64,000 bases of DNA from Amphirosellinia nigrospora (lineage: Eukaryota; Ascomycota; Sordariomycetes; Xylariales; Xylariaceae): NCBI GenBank assembly GCA_004123355.1, contig SCHM01000003.1, forward strand, positions 7,087,058-7,151,057, given 5' to 3'. Below are positions 34,058 to 49,028 of the stretch, piece by piece; position 1 is the first letter of the stretch; each line of letters begins with the position of its first letter. A model generated the notes under the pieces. It was given only the letters and a program-made list of their open reading frames with translations, was not told the DNA's origin and did no database searches. Position numbers and translations under genes: made by a program.

Positions 34058-37000
34058 ATGGAGAAGACGCGGGAAGACGACACCGAGATCCTAGATCACC
34101 AGCTCGATGGTTTACCATCAGGTAAACCTCCAAGCAGTGTCTTCAGCTTCGCTACTCCTCTTGATTTCGCGATCATTGCCCTTTGCTGTGTTTCTTCCAT
34201 CATCGCTGGAGTCTCAATCCACTTCTCACTGTACGTAAACATCATAGGTCGCGTCTCATTCGCTTCTGCTCTGTCGCGCTCTCTAACTATGTCGATAGGT
34301 TCTGTATGGTCAAATTGTAGGGTCTTTCAACGGTTTCCAAAATGGCACCGTCCCGCAGCAAAACTCCAATCCGATGTCTCGAAATTCTCGTTATACTTCG
34401 TGTATCTCGCGATCGCGATATTCGTGTTCGTGTACATCTCAACCGTGGGATTTTACTATACGGGCGAGCGCATCACGAAAAACCTACGAAGAACGTATCT
34501 GAAGACCATCATTCGCCAGAAAATGGCTTTTTCGATACACTGGGCACTGGAGAACTGACGACTCGTATCACATCTGACATCACCCTTATACAAGAAGGAA
34601 TAACCGGTAACCTTTCTTTCGCCTTGACAGCCGCGGCTACTTTTGTCTCCGCGTTCGTTATTACATTCGTCGAGTACTGGAAGCTTGCGCTTATCCTTTC
34701 AGCGACCGTAGTCGTGCTGACTCTCATTGGCGTCGTCGGCGTTGCATTGCCTGTCAAATGGACCTCGGAGAATTTGGCTTGCTATGGTAGTAGTGCGACT
34801 GTTGCGGAAGAAGCGATTGGGTCCATTAGACATGTTACCGCGTTCGGTATACAAGAGAGCATGATACAACGATACGACAAATTTCTCAAACGTGCAGAGC
34901 GGCCAGGTTTTAAAGCCGGTACCGTCACCGGCGTCGTGATTGGTTGCATTAATGCAGTTCCCTATCTTAGCTACGCTCTTGGATTCTGGGAAGGTTCCCG
35001 GCTCTATGTCAATGGGGAACTTAGCATCGCGGCCGTAACAACCTCAACCTTGGCCATCGTTATCGGCGCCTGGGCTGTTGGGAGAGTGGCACCCAATGCG
35101 AAAACTTTTGTTTCCAGCATTGCCAGCGCCACCGGTATCCTCAAGGCGATCGCACGTAAGTCGCCGATAGATCCGTTCTCCGAAGAAGGATTAAAGCTCG
35201 ACAGTGGCAATCTCGATATAACGTTCCGGGGCGTGCGGCTGATTTACCCATCCCGCCGTGAGGTTACTGTTTTAAAGGAACTCGACCTGGTATTTCCAGC
35301 ATCCAAGACGACAGCAATCGTTGGTGCATCTGGCTGTGGCAAGAGTACCATTGTTGGACTCATCGAAAGATTCTATCTGCCGACAGCGGGCGAAATACGT
35401 CTGGGCGACCACAACATCCAAGCACTCAATATCAACTGGCTACGTAGCCAAATATCCTTAGTCGGACAAGAGCCAACACTGTTCAACACGACAATATTTG
35501 AAAACATTACCTTCGGACTTGAAGAGGGGGATGCACTGGCTCAGGGTGATAAGCTGCAAGCGCTCGTGGAAGCAGCGGCGATAAAGGCCAATGCTCATGA
35601 TTTCATTTTGAGCTTACCCCGAGGCTATCAGACTTTAGTCGGCGAGAAAGGCACCCAAATGTCCGGAGGTCAAAGGCAACGCATTTGTATTGCACGTGCA
35701 TTGATTAAAAACCCGCAGATCCTACTCCTGGACGAAGCAACGTCGGCGCTTGATGTAGGAGCGGAGCGATTAGTCCAGAAAGCCCTTAATGCGGCCGCAG
35801 AAGGCCGGACCACCATCGTCATAGCTCACAGATTATCTACTGTCAGAGACCGACAATATTGTGGTAATGGCAGACGGCGTCGTTGTCGAACAAGGAACAC
35901 ACGATGAGCTGATTGCCAAACACGGCCACTATGCGGAGTTAGTCGAAAAGCAACAGATTTCCAAGGAAAAGGGAAAGGGCAATGATCCGGATGGTATAGA
36001 GTCCGAGTCCAAAGAAACAAGCGACTTCCACGGTCAACTGTCGGATGAGAAGGCAGAGGAGACAACCATTAAGGACGTGCGAATATCAGATGCCTCTGCA
36101 CCTTCAGATTCCTCTGATGTGAAGTTATCTTCGTGGAGTAAGCTATCAACTACTGCGAGACTCATTCGAAATCACAGTCGACCAGAAACTCTGGTTATCG
36201 TCGTGGGAGCATTTCTTGCTATCCTTGCAGGAATAAGTGTTCCAGCGTAAGTCAAAATGCCCAAACGAAGGGAACCGACGAAAACGAGCTAACATGCTGG
36301 TAGCCAATCTGTTATCTATGCTCAATTGATCAATGCTCTGTCTTTAACCCCAACAGTCTATTGCGCACCAGAGTGGATTTCTGGGCATTGATATACTTAG
36401 TGTTCGGAATTGCTGTGTTCGCAATCTTCATCGCTCAGGGTTTTAGCTTTTCCTATGCTACGGAAAAGCTCACACATCGTCTACGAGAACAGAGTTTCCG
36501 CTCCGTGCTTCGTCAAGATATCGCGTTCTTCGATCAAGAGGAGAACTCCATAGGGGCCCTAACTTCTCTCTTGTCATCAGCGCCAAATGATTTAAACGGA
36601 GTGAGCGGACCAGTGCTAGGTGGCATCTTTACATTCGTCGCAACAATTCTTGGTGGTATCGTTCTCTCGTTGATCATCGGATGGAAACTAGCTCTCGTTT
36701 GTACCGCAACAATACCGTTTGTTGCGGGATTCGGTTGGATTCGCCTAGCGATGCTGACATTGTTCGCCGAAAAGATGAAGAAGACTCACCGGATTCTGCT
36801 GCCTATGCTAGGAGGCCGCTTCGGCCATAAGAACAGTAGCTTCCTTGAACATGGAGAGTCGGGTTCTGCATCACTACAATGAGATTTTATCCCAACGGTC
36901 CAGGGAATCGATCAAATCCATTTTACAAGCTTCGGCAATGTATGCCGCATCCCAATCCATCACATTTCTAGCTATTGCTCTAGTGTTTTGGTACGGTGGT

Positions 37001-38019
37001 CAGTTAATCTCATCAGGCGAGTACAACGTCACACAGTTCTTCATTTGCTTCGCTGCTCTCATATCAGGAGCCCAAACTGCCGGCATAGTCTTCTCCTATG
37101 CTCCGGGAATGAGCAGAGCCTTTGACGCAGCCCGAGAGCTCAATGCCCTCTTCAACCGGCTCCCGGGAATCGACACCTGGAACACGACAGGACCGAAAGT
37201 CGCAAAGGAGGATAGTCGGGGTGAAATTGAGCTACGCAATGTTAGCTTTAGTTACGCGTCCAGAAAAGATACGGTCGTCATTAACAATCTCAGCATGAGC
37301 ATCAACCCCGGCCAATTCATCGCGCTAGTCGGACCAAGCGGCTGTGGAAAGAGCACGCTCATCGCATTGCTTGAACGGTTTTTCGATCCGACATCAGGCC
37401 AAATATTTGTTGATGGTCAGGACATCTCGAAGCTGGACGTAAATAGTTATCGCAGTCTCATCTCTCTCGTCGGTCAAGAACCAACGCTGTACTCGGCACC
37501 ATCAGAGAGAACCTCGTCTTGGGGTCATCAGATGATGTATCTGAAGGAGGACATCATACAAGCCTGCAAAGACGCCAACATCTATGATGTCATCACTTCG
37601 TTGCCGTAAGCTCTTGTCCCGAAACCGCTACATGCTAATATCGTACTAACACAACACGCAGGCAAGGGTTTGACACAGAAATAGGTTCAAGGGGGCTGAT
37701 GCTGAGCGGCGGGCAAAGGCAGCGTATAGCAATTGCGCGTGCCCTCCTTCGCAACACCAAGATTCTACTCCTGGATGAGGCGACCGCAGCACTAGATTCA
37801 GGATCTGAAGAGATGGTACAGAAAGCGCTGAACAAGGCCGCGGAGCAGAGGACCACGATTGCCGTGGCACACAGACTGAGTACTATCCAGCACGCGGATG
37901 TTATCTATGTCCTGGAGAAAGGGAGGTTGGCGGAGATTGGAAACCACGCTGAGTTGATGAAGAAAGGCGGGGTTTATAAGGCGTTGGTCGAAATGCAAAA
38001 CCTCGGGCTATCCGTGTAG
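34058..38019 (+). CDS. Full-size ABCB-type (multidrug) ABC exporter
   Basis: ATP-driven exporter with the order TMD-NBD-TMD-NBD, starting at ATG 34058. The first membrane half (34150-35130) contains hydrophobic segments such as [17 protein letters not shown]1 has Walker [11 protein letters not shown]-loop [11 protein letters not shown], signature MSGGQRQR and Walker [13 protein letters not shown]. The second membrane half (36180-37120) is followed by NBD2 with [27 protein letters not shown] and [12 protein letters not shown]. Introns are near 34232-34309, 36249-36303 and 37608-37661. Frame breaks are near 34365 (A run), 34525 (T run), 35850, 36350, 36790 and 36815. All catalytic motifs are intact. 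Its place at the cluster edge, divergent from ALA-synthase copy 2, suggests export of the product or of a toxic intermediate. Confidence 0.92.
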
Positions 38020-41000
38020 ATTCAGATGCCCCTGAAATGATACCTATCACTTAATCTTTTGTATACAATTCTGTCATTGGCATCAAAATTGTCGATGAAA
38101 AAGCATAGGAAGAAGGCCACTTGTGGTTCTATCTTCCCAACTTCCAATCACTCTGACGCTATGCCTGCAAGACCTCACTTCCTATACGTGTACTTTATCA
38201 ACATCCTACAGCTTGTCCTGGTCAGTATAGCATTTAACCTTATCACCAACTAAAATAGTTAGGTTCTTCTTCATTTGCAAAATTAGGTAGCACACAGGTA
38301 CAATAGTTTAATCAAAGTGTTAAGTTCCTAAGCTCCTACAACTACCTACTAAACTATACCATGCTATAAAAGTAAAACATTTCGAGTTCGTTTTTAGCTT
38401 CCAATCGTAAATCAGGATTTTGTCTAGATTGAACGATCATAACATCATGATCTGTTGTTAAGTATTAACACCCGACCTAGTAGTCTAGGTCACAGATCTA
38501 CCACGTAATAAAGCTTCCCGATCCAACGTTCTCGTTACACTTCGTTTCTCTACATGAGTCAATCCTTATCTACTATAATATAAGTATATTAATCATCACA
38601 TTGATCTCTTGAAGTTTTAGTGTTGTTTAACAAAAAAAAAAATACTTATGATTGTTTGCTTGCTAGTTTAATCATTCTATATTAGACAATAAAACGAACC
38701 TGTTTTTTGCTCCACAACACTACCCTGTTGTATCTCAGCCGTTTATAACGAAAAGACCCTCAAAGCATCTAGGATCTCGTTTATCCTCTTCTATTGTGTA
38801 GAACGACATCCTAGTTTCTCCAAACCTTGTTGGGAGTGGGAATATAGTCGAGAGAATATCGGGTGGCAGTAAGTCGACTACGAGGATGCAACAATCCCCA
38901 TTGCTACCGTTGAAGAGAAACATATGCGGGTGGAGTGGATCTATAGGACCTTTAACTAACAATCATCCAATTTTGATTTTCTATTTTTCCCCCTTCTCTA
39001 CCAAGTTACAGTATAAGCGGTAGATACTGGATCGGTTGTAGGAGACAGTAGACTGCCGATTAACTAATGTGCGAGATGGCAACTAAAAATATCTTCATTA
39101 TAATCCGCCAGTAATATTGTTTCCTCGACGAGCATCCTGCCAGGTTTACTCTGGGTTCACATATGGAGTTTTATAAAATGCTTAAGCTAGAGCCGAGAGA
39201 ATATGATGCTTCGTGTATCACAACGGCCGCAGAAGAGTGCTGCGCATTCTTTGTTGGCAGCGAAAGCTTTTTCCTAGGCTCTAATTCAGTATACTTGCTA
39301 TATTAGACAAGCCCCACCCTTCTTTGATACTTTAGCTATCCAGCGAATCCGTCCTGCCAAGCTTGGCCCTTAGTCAGCAACGGCATTGTCGTCACTCGTG
39401 TCACGAGATATTAATCTAAGCTACTGGTTGGCGGCTATCATAGGCCCCTCAATTAAGCCAAATCATCGGAGCCAGACCGCAAAGGGGTCAAAGAATCACG
39501 ACCGAAGACATGTATATCCGTGAAGGTGAGCGACGAGGTTATAATGTAACTAGATATGGGATTAAACCATCTTTAGACCCAAAGAGAATGGTCGGCTGAA
39601 TATGGAACCCTGTGCCAAGCCCTTGTTATAGTTGGCTATATCAAGCCAGAGTATATCGAGTTAGGGAACAACGCGGCAGGCGGATTCACGAAGCCCTTTT
39701 AAGAACCGTATAGGCGTACATTCTATCTTGAAATCTCCTCACCTTCTAGCCTTCAGGCTCCCAGGTTACTGTATATACACCAACAGAGTACACCTGGCAG
39801 GATTCCCTACACCAGTTGTTCCAACTGTCGTGAGATGCGTTTCCGCATCTAGCGAGCGGTATTATGACCGAGCAATCCCTTGAATGATAACCAGTGTCAA
39901 GAAACCTGTACATTGTAGAAGAAGACTCTTGTTGTTGCACAAAGCGCTCTAATCACCTCCGCCGATGCCATTTAGCTAAAATAGGAGTTACTTCGTCTAT
40001 TCTGCGTATATGTGGCTTGGGGAACGTAATTTAGCCTCACAACTCTGCTTGAAATATAAAACTGAGATACTGCCATTAGTTCCTCGAAAAGGGAACCAAA
40101 CGGACCCAAACACCGGAAGCAAGCTCTGAGTCAAATCAGAGAAAGACATAATGGGCAACCCATTATCAAATGAATATACTAACGCTGCATAAACATATTC
40201 CTTGGTCTGCACTTTATATCATAAATTGGCTGATCATCGCCCTCATTGTCAATATAACGACTTAAGTCTATGCAGCTATAGGTGCTACACATGTTATATT
40301 TCACGAGAAACCGCTAACCCGTGCCATCATATCTTTATAGCTGATCTTCGTGTAATTCTTGATCTTGGAAACAAGTGTTGAGGAGTTGGCATGGAAGCTT
40401 TCAAGACTAATTACCTATAAAAGGACCGGCCAAATGAGATCCCAATGTTTTTCCAAATAATCCCGGTATCTATCATAGATGCATAGACGAGGCCAGTGTC
40501 AAAGTCATAGCCCAATACAGAAGTCTCCGCGAGAGGCGGGCCGGAAGCATCAGTTCACCCGCCGCTCGATTTTCACACGCTAGCGCTAGACTCACGAAGG
40601 AAGATTTTCAAATTTCAAATTTGGGATAGTCGACGGGACAACCTTGATGATAAAACAAAAAAAACAAAAAATTAGAAGCTAATCATGTGGATGTTTGAGT
40701 TCACTAGTGACTCCTTACTTCTCCTTTCTTGAAACCCCCCATATTCCTTACAGGTAGTATTCTAGCCCGTTTTATTAGCTAAGGTCCTCGTAAACCCACT
40801 GCACCACTTATTTACCCCAATGTGCCTTTCACGACGTCATGAACTTATCGTCTGGGAGTATCAAATTAGCTTGGTTTTTAGTACAGTAGGTACGCCAGAT
40901 GCTATTAGCGTTGGCCCTCGCAATGATTTTTGACGGACTGGCACTAGCACTGTTAGATTCATGCCAATCATCCTAAACTTCATTTCCTAGGAGCGAATTT

Positions 41001-44000
41001 TCATCATTTACAAGTTGAACTTTCCGGCTAGTGAATTGAAGGACCGCTGCCAGAATTGCCACACGGCAAGGAGCACCAGGTCCTAACCAGGGACTCCTCC
41101 GAAAAAACAGCGGACCAAGTCTTGAAACGGTCCCAAGTTCACTGGCATTCCCCACACTTGGCAGATTGGTAGATTCCCACAGTTGATCTGATCGCTCGTT
41201 ATGATGACATTGAGATAGGCCGTGCGATGATTTTTGTATCGTTCTGAACTCCGATATCTGATCAGATCCGATCCTTGACGGCGACTCGGCTGACAAAGTG
41301 GATACAAATCGACGATGTTCGGTATACAGGCTTTAACGACTTCATGCATCTACAGTAAAGAAGAGAAGTATGAGGACACTTGGTTGAGACTTGAAGCGCG
41401 TGAAGTCTACTTTGGTTGGGACCTGGAAGAACTGCCGCGGTCTGAGTACACGTGGCACGGTATCCAACCGCTGCACGGGTGTAAATCAGCCCACAGTAAG
41501 CTGATGTCGATGGAAACGAACCAGCCAGGGCCTGTGCCGCAAAACACCAGGTTGGTAAATCTACGTTGTGTGGGGTTTTTGGTGGAGTGTTAGTTCTTCC
41601 ATTTACATCATATACTAGAGCGCCAAAAGCGTTTACAGAAATTTAACAATAACATCAAATAGGATTCGCGGTTTTATTCATAAGATACAGCTATCTATTT
41701 ATTTTTATCATTTTTTCTGGCTATGTTGTTGGCCTTTGAAGTGGCAGACTTTTGGTGGTGGATGGGGGCATAGGATCTGACCAGCTGTCGCGATGAGTCA
41801 GCATTTACATATACGGACAGGGATACGGACATGGATTTCTGTTATCCGGGTATGAAAACTCAATATAGTTAGATTTGTACAGGCTGGGCCCATGAAACTT
41901 CCAAGTGGATAGTCCGTGCCGCAGTTAGTTCAGTCAGTCAGCTGCCCGCACATGAACGTACGTAATCAAGATATACGGCAACTTGTTGTTAGGACCAGTA
42001 GATTCAGAAGCAGTCAATCCAAATAACTAACTAGCGCAGGTACAGACCTATAGGATGCTTAAACAAGCTGAGCCCTTGCAATAGCAGTTGTGTTGGCGCT
42101 GGGCGCCGTCTGCCGCTAGAACCCAAGGTAGTATTCTAGGGCACGCCAGACCGCGGTACATTCCGCATCGCCAATCGCCACGAGGCCGAGCGGGATTTTT
42201 TTACCGAAGACATGGGGTTGGGTAACCCGAGTAGGCAAGTAGAGTAAAAGATGGTCTCTGCGATGGTGCCAATTTAGTTCCAATGGGGTTAGTTTCATCT
42301 CGGGCCGGATTGCAGCAATGCATGGTTGGAAATCTGACCTGTTCCTCGGAGAGCGCAATGCAACGTACTATCCAATGGCGCTCTAGCAGCGGAGGGCGCT
42401 GAAGGCGGATCACAAGCTACACTAATGCGGTCCTGTGTGGTGTTGTTACATACAGCACAACCAAATACTTAAGTTACATCCTCAGCCACTGCAGCCTGGC
42501 TATAGTCTACTGCACGCGTGTAAGTACGGACGAGTAGAATCTCCTCCAGTACCACAGACACAACACCGCACAGTAATTCTTCCGGCAAGCCAGACCCATC
42601 TCCGCGCTTACGTGTACAGATGGTTGTGCTTAGGGCCAGGGTCCCTGCTCTTCGGCTTCTTGATCCGATCCCGCCTCGCCTCGCTGTGGCGAGAAGGGGA
42701 GAGAGGATGGTGAGGAGAAGGAGGAGGATGGTGTCGATGATGCTGATGACGATGAAGCGGTGAAAGACACTGAAGACGCCCTAAGGTGGACATCCACCTT
42801 ACCAATCCGAGTTTCCGACGGCAGTGGCGTACCGGCACATGAGAGTACCGAAACCGTCGGGGAACCCCAGCTCAGGTTTGTGGACATCACGTTTGAGCTA
42901 GAGAAACCTAGTTTTGGTTATCCTCATAGTTAGGACTTATAAATCAAGCCTTTTACCAAGCTCCGTGGAGTATGCGGATGGTCCAGGCAAGGGACCCTAG
43001 CAGAACCCCAGTCTTCATGAAAGCCTACCTACTTTACACTTACGGTTGGGCTCATGCAGTTTATTGTGCCTGCATATTCTTTTTACTTGATTGCAACCGC
43101 CTAACTGACCCACCTAGACTGTTGTTTTGACCTCCGCCCACCATCTCCAAGGGTCCTGCTGGAAACCCTGTACACTTAGGACAAAGACTTGGCGCGCCCT
43201 GCGTTAAACTGGAGAGCTTAAAAGAAATTAATGTATTTATAGTTGCTTGTAGGTCGGGAGAGAAGGCTAAACAAGGTTAGTCTGATGTCTAGATACTGTA
43301 GCTCAAACGTGATGTCCGTAAATCTGACCTGCTGCTGCGGCTTTCGCTAATACCCCACTGAACCTGGCCTCACCGGTTGCGGCCATGTCTGATTTTGAAG
43401 CGTGAGATTTTACCGTAGCGCGCCAAGGGGGTTTTTAGGATTCTAGTAGGTAGGCTAATAGCTAAAGGCTAGATAGCCCCCGTTGAATAGTTTTTTATGA
43501 CAGTGGTTGACTCTAAGTAGTATTTTTTACTCGCGAGCTATAATAGTAGAAATTACGTCAGGAACCACTTTGTCTAGGTTAAAATACAACATCTTGCCTG
43601 TCTAATAACAGGTTACCTATAATCCTCCTAAAATAACCCCCTAGCGCCCTATCTAGACGGCAAGCTAAACCCATTATAGTATAAGTCCCAATTCTTACCT
43701 CTCCGCTGGTACAAATTAGGTTAGAAGTAGTGTAGCCAAGAAGCAGGGGGCAGAAATAACAGTCTATCAATTCCAATAGGTCAAAAAAAAGCCAAGTTGG
43801 TCAATGCTATATGCTCATAGGTCTCTCAAACGACGTGATACAACAAAATTCACTTACAAAAGCGTAGGATGGGTGGCTGCCTGGCTACATGGGTGGCTGT
43901 GGTGGCTGAACACCTCAACTGTTTTTTTAAGTGTTTCTCTTTTGAAGAGGTAGATTATACTAGGGTGTGCTAGGATGCCTATACAAATTGGGTTAGAAAT

Positions 44001-44239
44001 GGGTCTGTGGGTGGTGTGGTGGAAGCTCTTTGCTAGAAATGGTGTAGCTTCATGCCTGGATAGTAGAATCTTATGCTTCAAAATCAGACCTAAGTTAAGA
44101 CCGCTTCATGTCCATAATTGATTTATAAGAGTGATCCCCTGAAAAATTGATAGTGGTGTAGGTATAATCTATGAAGGTCATTTCACATAGCACGGCTTAG
44201 GTGATCCTATACTACAGTATACAGTCGATTGGAGCTGAT
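38020..44239. other. Long AT-rich gene-free stretch
   Basis: Six kilobases without a recognisable gene. 38250-38720 and parts of 39000-41000 are AT-rich. A purine-rich GAGGA/GATGAT run lies near 42690-42770 and makes Ser- and Pro-rich open frames on the other strand that I do not take as genes. A frame at 41315-41593 (+) has no recognisable domain. Confidence 0.5.
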
Positions 44240-46604
44240 ATGACCGCAAAGAGCGCTGACCCGCCTGTCCTGTTGGCAAAATGGTTGCAGCCACTGTCCT
44301 GTTTGCGATGTGCACGCCACAAAGTGCGTTGTGACAGATTGGATCCTTGTTCAAAATGTGTCAAGAACGATGTCTCCTGCGAGTTTCCGCCTCCGAAGAC
44401 CGGGAAGCGCAAGAGGCGCAAGATGCCGTTGCCGTCTTCGACATCCTCGTTTTCGAGTGACAAGCTGATCGCTAGACTTGATCGGTATGAAGAAGTTCTT
44501 CGAAGCTTGGGTGTCGACATTGAAGCCGAGGACATCTCAAATTCACAGCCGCTACGAAGCGTTGCCGCCTCATCTCAGGGCGAAATAGAATCACACGAGA
44601 TAAATGATCTCAGGCAGAAAAGTCCGAACGGGGAGGAGGGCGGCCGTCTGATCATGGGTGGAACGGGAACTCGTCATGTGGATGGTGAGTCGTGGACCAA
44701 GATAGGAGAACATGTGAGTAACCTCGGATCACTACTGCCGCGAAAGACTCCATTTGAAGACTAATATAGGCTAGTTTAACACAGGGAACTTAACGCCGAG
44801 GTCTTTGAATGACAGGAATGAGGATAGTATACCCAGACCGTTTGAGCATTCTACCAAGGCGAGCAAACTTGTCCTAGGAGCCATGCCTGGGACAGCTAGG
44901 ATAGAAACTCTGTATCCATCACAGTCGCACTTTTGCAAATTGTGGCAGGTGTATCTTCACAACGTCCATCCACTCACCATGATCCTGCATGCGCCGTCCG
45001 CTAGCTTACTACTGGCCGAAGCTGTCAAAGGTCATGGCCACACTTCAGCAGAGACGGAGGCCTTGCTATTCGCCGTCATGGCATGTGCGGTCCTGTCTCT
45101 CAGCGATGTTGATTGTATGCGAAGACTCGGTGCGAAAAAATCGTCGCTTTTCTCAAGGTATCGCTTAGGCTGCGAGCTGGCTCTCGCAAACGCAAGGTTT
45201 ATGATGTCCTCCGATTTCAGCGTATTACAGGCCTATACAATTTACCTTGTAAGTCTTCTCGAGATATGCCTTCTCTGCTGTTGCTAAGTGTCGCGTCAGT
45301 TCGCAATTCGTCTCAGCGTCGGACCTCATGAGCTGTGGAATCTCACGGGTATCGCCAAGAGGAATGCGCAACGGCTGGGACTACATCAGGGGAATCTTGT
45401 ATCAGGCCTTACTCCGTTCGAGGCGGAAATGCGACGCAGGCTATGGTATCAAATATCAATGCACGACGCGCTGGCGGCCAAGAATGCGGGTGTTCAATGG
45501 CTTGAGCCGAGCTGCAAAATCATCGCCCCGGGTAACTTGAATGACAGTGATCTGTCGCCGACCATGAAAGAAATGCCGAAGGAACGCAATGGTGCTAGCG
45601 ACATGATATTTTGCACCTTGCGCTTCAAAATCCTGACCTTCACGGGCGAAGTCGGTGGCGAAGAAAAGCTATCACGACTGTCGAGAGAGAAGAAGACCTC
45701 TATGACACATCATAACGGCCGCACAGATTTGGGAAATGTAATCGAAGACGCGGAGAAAGAAATCGAGCTGGATATTCTTCGCTATTGCGATATATTAAAC
45801 CCGGTGCATATGCTGACAGCGATCGTGGCTCGGCTGACGATGTGGAAGCTTCGATTTATGATCCTTTCGATTCAATACGACGGGGATGCAGATAATGTTC
45901 CGGCGCCCCATCGAGAGTCCATGTTCTCGACTGCACTCAGAGTGCTTGAATATGAGAACAACTTGTATGGCCAGCCGGCCACCAGGGGCTTCCACTGGTA
46001 TACAGATCCAGATTTCCCTTCGTCCTGCTTGATACACATTTTGGAAACCCTAACCAGAACAAGCTCCGAGGGCGAGAAAGCTGAGGAGGCTTGGGAGCAG
46101 ATACGAATACTGTACGAGTCACGACCGGCCCTCTACAATTCTCAAATACAGAGGTCTCCCTGCTGTGCAACCATCAACAAACTGACACTCGATGCATGGC
46201 GAGCAAGAGAACCTCAAATTTTGGGATATGATCATACACAAGATACTCCAACATATGTGACGGTTTTGCGCGAACAAGAGCAACGAGAGGCAACTGGTCA
46301 GCAAATATCCATTCCACCACTCCACCCTAGCCTCAAATCGCCACCGGCGTCGGAAGACCAGCCAAGCGGCGGAATGCGACAACTGGATAATCTCGAGCAC
46401 GAAATCAGCAGTTGGGTAGATGGGCACGGCTTTAACAATATTCCCTCCAATCCTGGATGCCCCGACATAATGTTTTTTGATCCTATGCCTGGCCTTGATC
46501 ATGACTTGCCTACTATATCTCCGCACAGCTATGATGACCCTGGTGGAGCTCACAATCTACTTCCGCCGCTGGAATGGACCGAACAGACTGGCAATAAATG
46601 GTAG
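44240..46604 (+). CDS. Zn2Cys6 fungal transcription factor
   Basis: DNA-binding regulator. The zinc cluster near the N-terminus has the order C-x2-C-x6-C-x5-C-x2-C-x6-C (CLRCARHKVRC, then DPCSKCVKNDVSC), followed by a basic linker (KTGKRKRRK) and a heptad-like part (KLIARLDRYEEVLRSL). Exon 1 ends in RHVDG at a GTGAGT donor (about 44687). The acceptor ACACAG at 44784 continues in frame as NLTPRSLNDRN. A second intron after TIYL (about 45249-45299) joins to FAIRLSVGPHELWN, the start of the conserved fungal-specific domain. The whole gene reads without any frame break, unlike most others in the window. It is 6 kb from the ABC transporter, so it could regulate the ALA-related cluster, but there is no direct evidence. 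Confidence 0.92.
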
Positions 46605-49028
46605 TGGAATAGTGGAATAGAGAAATAACTACGTTGAAGATAGATGAGACAGAATAGATCGGGCTTCAGAGCTATGAGCCTAGGAGCATTTTCCAATATA
46701 TTGATATCACGACGTATCTGCCGCCTGCTTTCTTAGATATCATGACGATTTCCGATTTATGATTAACAAGATTTCGAGATATACGAAGAGTGGCTAGCCG
46801 GTGAGTTGAGTGGCTCATATCTCAAGATGAGTTCATACAAAATCACCTACTTGCGGGACAGCGACGATGACCTTGGCGTACCTAGGTAGGCGTATTTAAG
46901 AGCCACTCTATGTTGGAGTAACTGGGCAGGGTCACTATCTAGTTGAGGGGCACACAGCATGTCAACTCCAGCCCTAAAGAGGTACATATCTCAAACTGAT
47001 TATCATACAGCCCATACAGCCCATACAGCGCACATATCCACGTAGCCCATATAGCTCAAACAGCCAATACAGCCCATACAGCCAAGTATGCAACCTATAT
47101 AGCGTGTATGTACAGTATGGTGCGGCCCGCAGGTGTGGGCTGTGGTTAGGAGTGGCCTGTGGGTGTGGTCTATATGGCTTAAAAACAAGGCTTCCCTGCC
47201 CTTAACTTAAGGGAGAAAAGGGGTTGACAGAGTATATTGATATGTAGAAGAGATGGAGGTCTGTTACAGGGGGGACACCCAGAATTTCCTCATGTACTCC
47301 GTACACACAGTTCCTTCCTCATACAGTGGTAGTACCTTCCCACTGAGGGGCCTGAGAAGAATAATGTACATTACACTTTGCTTATTTCAATATTCAGCAC
47401 TCCTTCATACCATCGAACGGGTTTGATTACCTAATGGTCTCCGAGACCCAGCCGATGCGATTGTAGGCATAGCGTATATCTTTATCTGCCGTCTATTAGG
47501 TATCTTGGTGAGAGTGCATGCATTATTGTTGAACGCAAGTCTGTCCCCGCACTTAAATACGTGAGTTCGGAGAAACAGTCTCCCCCCAAACGATTATCAT
47601 ATGAATCTTTGGCGATTTGTATCTCATTAGTCGTCCGGCTTCCCTAGACCATAATACCCGAACCCTTAACGCGCTTAGATCTTGTCAATGGAGTAGTTCC
47701 ATGTAATCTTGAAAAGCCTAATATCAGGAAAGGCAGATATAAGAGTAGACAATGTAATGCCTGACAAGAGGTGTGGGGAGTATTTCACATTATCGGAGGC
47801 GGAAAAGTGCATAGCAAAAGCGAGGACTTGTCATATACTGATGAACACCTTTGTTGCCGGCAGGTCTCAAGCGAGGTTGGTTGATATACCCGGTCATGCG
47901 TTGCGGATTACCAGCTTGGGATGTTGCTTAGTCGACAATTGGGCAACGGACGCCGATGAATGAGGAGCTCGACAGGTTGCTGTTACGTCGCATGCAAAAG
48001 TTCAATGCATTATTGTCGAGTAAAGAGCCAAGTCGACCAATGATCCCACTTTCAAGAATCGGGAGTGCGGTAATTTGCCTGAAATATTCAAGAAGACAGC
48101 CACAGCACATGTCCCCCCCTGTTCTGTCGCATTGACAGCTCTGTAGGTTGTTTTGAGAGCGGAGTGGGTATTCTCAGCTAGCTCGTACTATAATTTTATT
48201 ACTTCCCTGTATTTGCCGCCCTTCGAGAAGGATACGACCGAGTTAAAGAATCATAAATCTGCCTGTGAATGTTTGTATTTTGGCGCTATTGTTAGTATCC
48301 GATTGTGTTGGGCGAACTGCTTAGGAAATGATGTAACACTTCTGCCGCCGCTTACAGGCTACACTTGTAACCTTTCAAGGATTTTGATAAGCTATAAAAC
48401 TGAGATAGGCTATGCAAGTGGGGACAAGATGCCTATGATATAGCGGGTTTATGGCAGGGGTTAGCCCGGCACCGTGAGGTGTTAGCATAAGTGTTGTGTC
48501 TTACGAATAAGAGGCTCATTACTCAAGTAGTGGTTACATGGCCCAGAAAATGGCAATAAGAAACATAAAAAGAAGAAAGGAGGAAATCAGTTATTAAGCA
48601 ACCACCGCCGGATTGGTGCTCGTCTTTATGTGCGGGCTATCGGAGGGGGTGAAATAAAGACCGTGTGCAGCTCCGAGATTCCGATCCAAGACTGCGCAAC
48701 TCCACTCCTCCAATAGGAAAGTGGCAACAAGCCAGGCGGGCATTCCAACCAATCATCAGAGGCACGCAATATGCAAATGGAAGTCCAACTCCTACACTCC
48801 CTTCGCCGTTGGGCATGTCCTATGATGCCACGCTGTAATCACCGTCAAAGTCTCAGGACTGTGGCAGTGATTACTAACACCCACCCCAGAGTGCGCATTT
48901 TGGAGAGTGTCAGTCAAACCTGCAAGTAAACAGGCAACGGTGGGCTCGGAGTTCAGAACGATGATGTAAATCAATGGTTGTGTGCTGGGGCTTTGATTGC
49001 AAACCAGGTTTCGTACCTCAAAAGTTGT
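46605..49028. other. Intergenic stretch
   Basis: Contains the 9-bp repeat at 47004 and the upstream region of the alcohol dehydrogenase, with a CCAAT motif near 48748. No coding feature recognised. Confidence 0.5.
47004..47083. repeat. Imperfect 9-bp tandem repeat
   Basis: Repeats of CATACAGCC with variants such as CATATAGCT and AATACAGCC. Confidence 0.75.

Noticed and set aside
42608-42890. Ser-rich and His/Pro-rich open frames on the - strand
   Set aside because: They come from a purine-rich low-complexity run; no domain and no exon structure.
47003-47188. Possible CRISPR-like or protein-coding repeat
   Set aside because: Repeats are contiguous 9-mers without spacers; the Gly/Cys/Met-rich open frame is a by-product.
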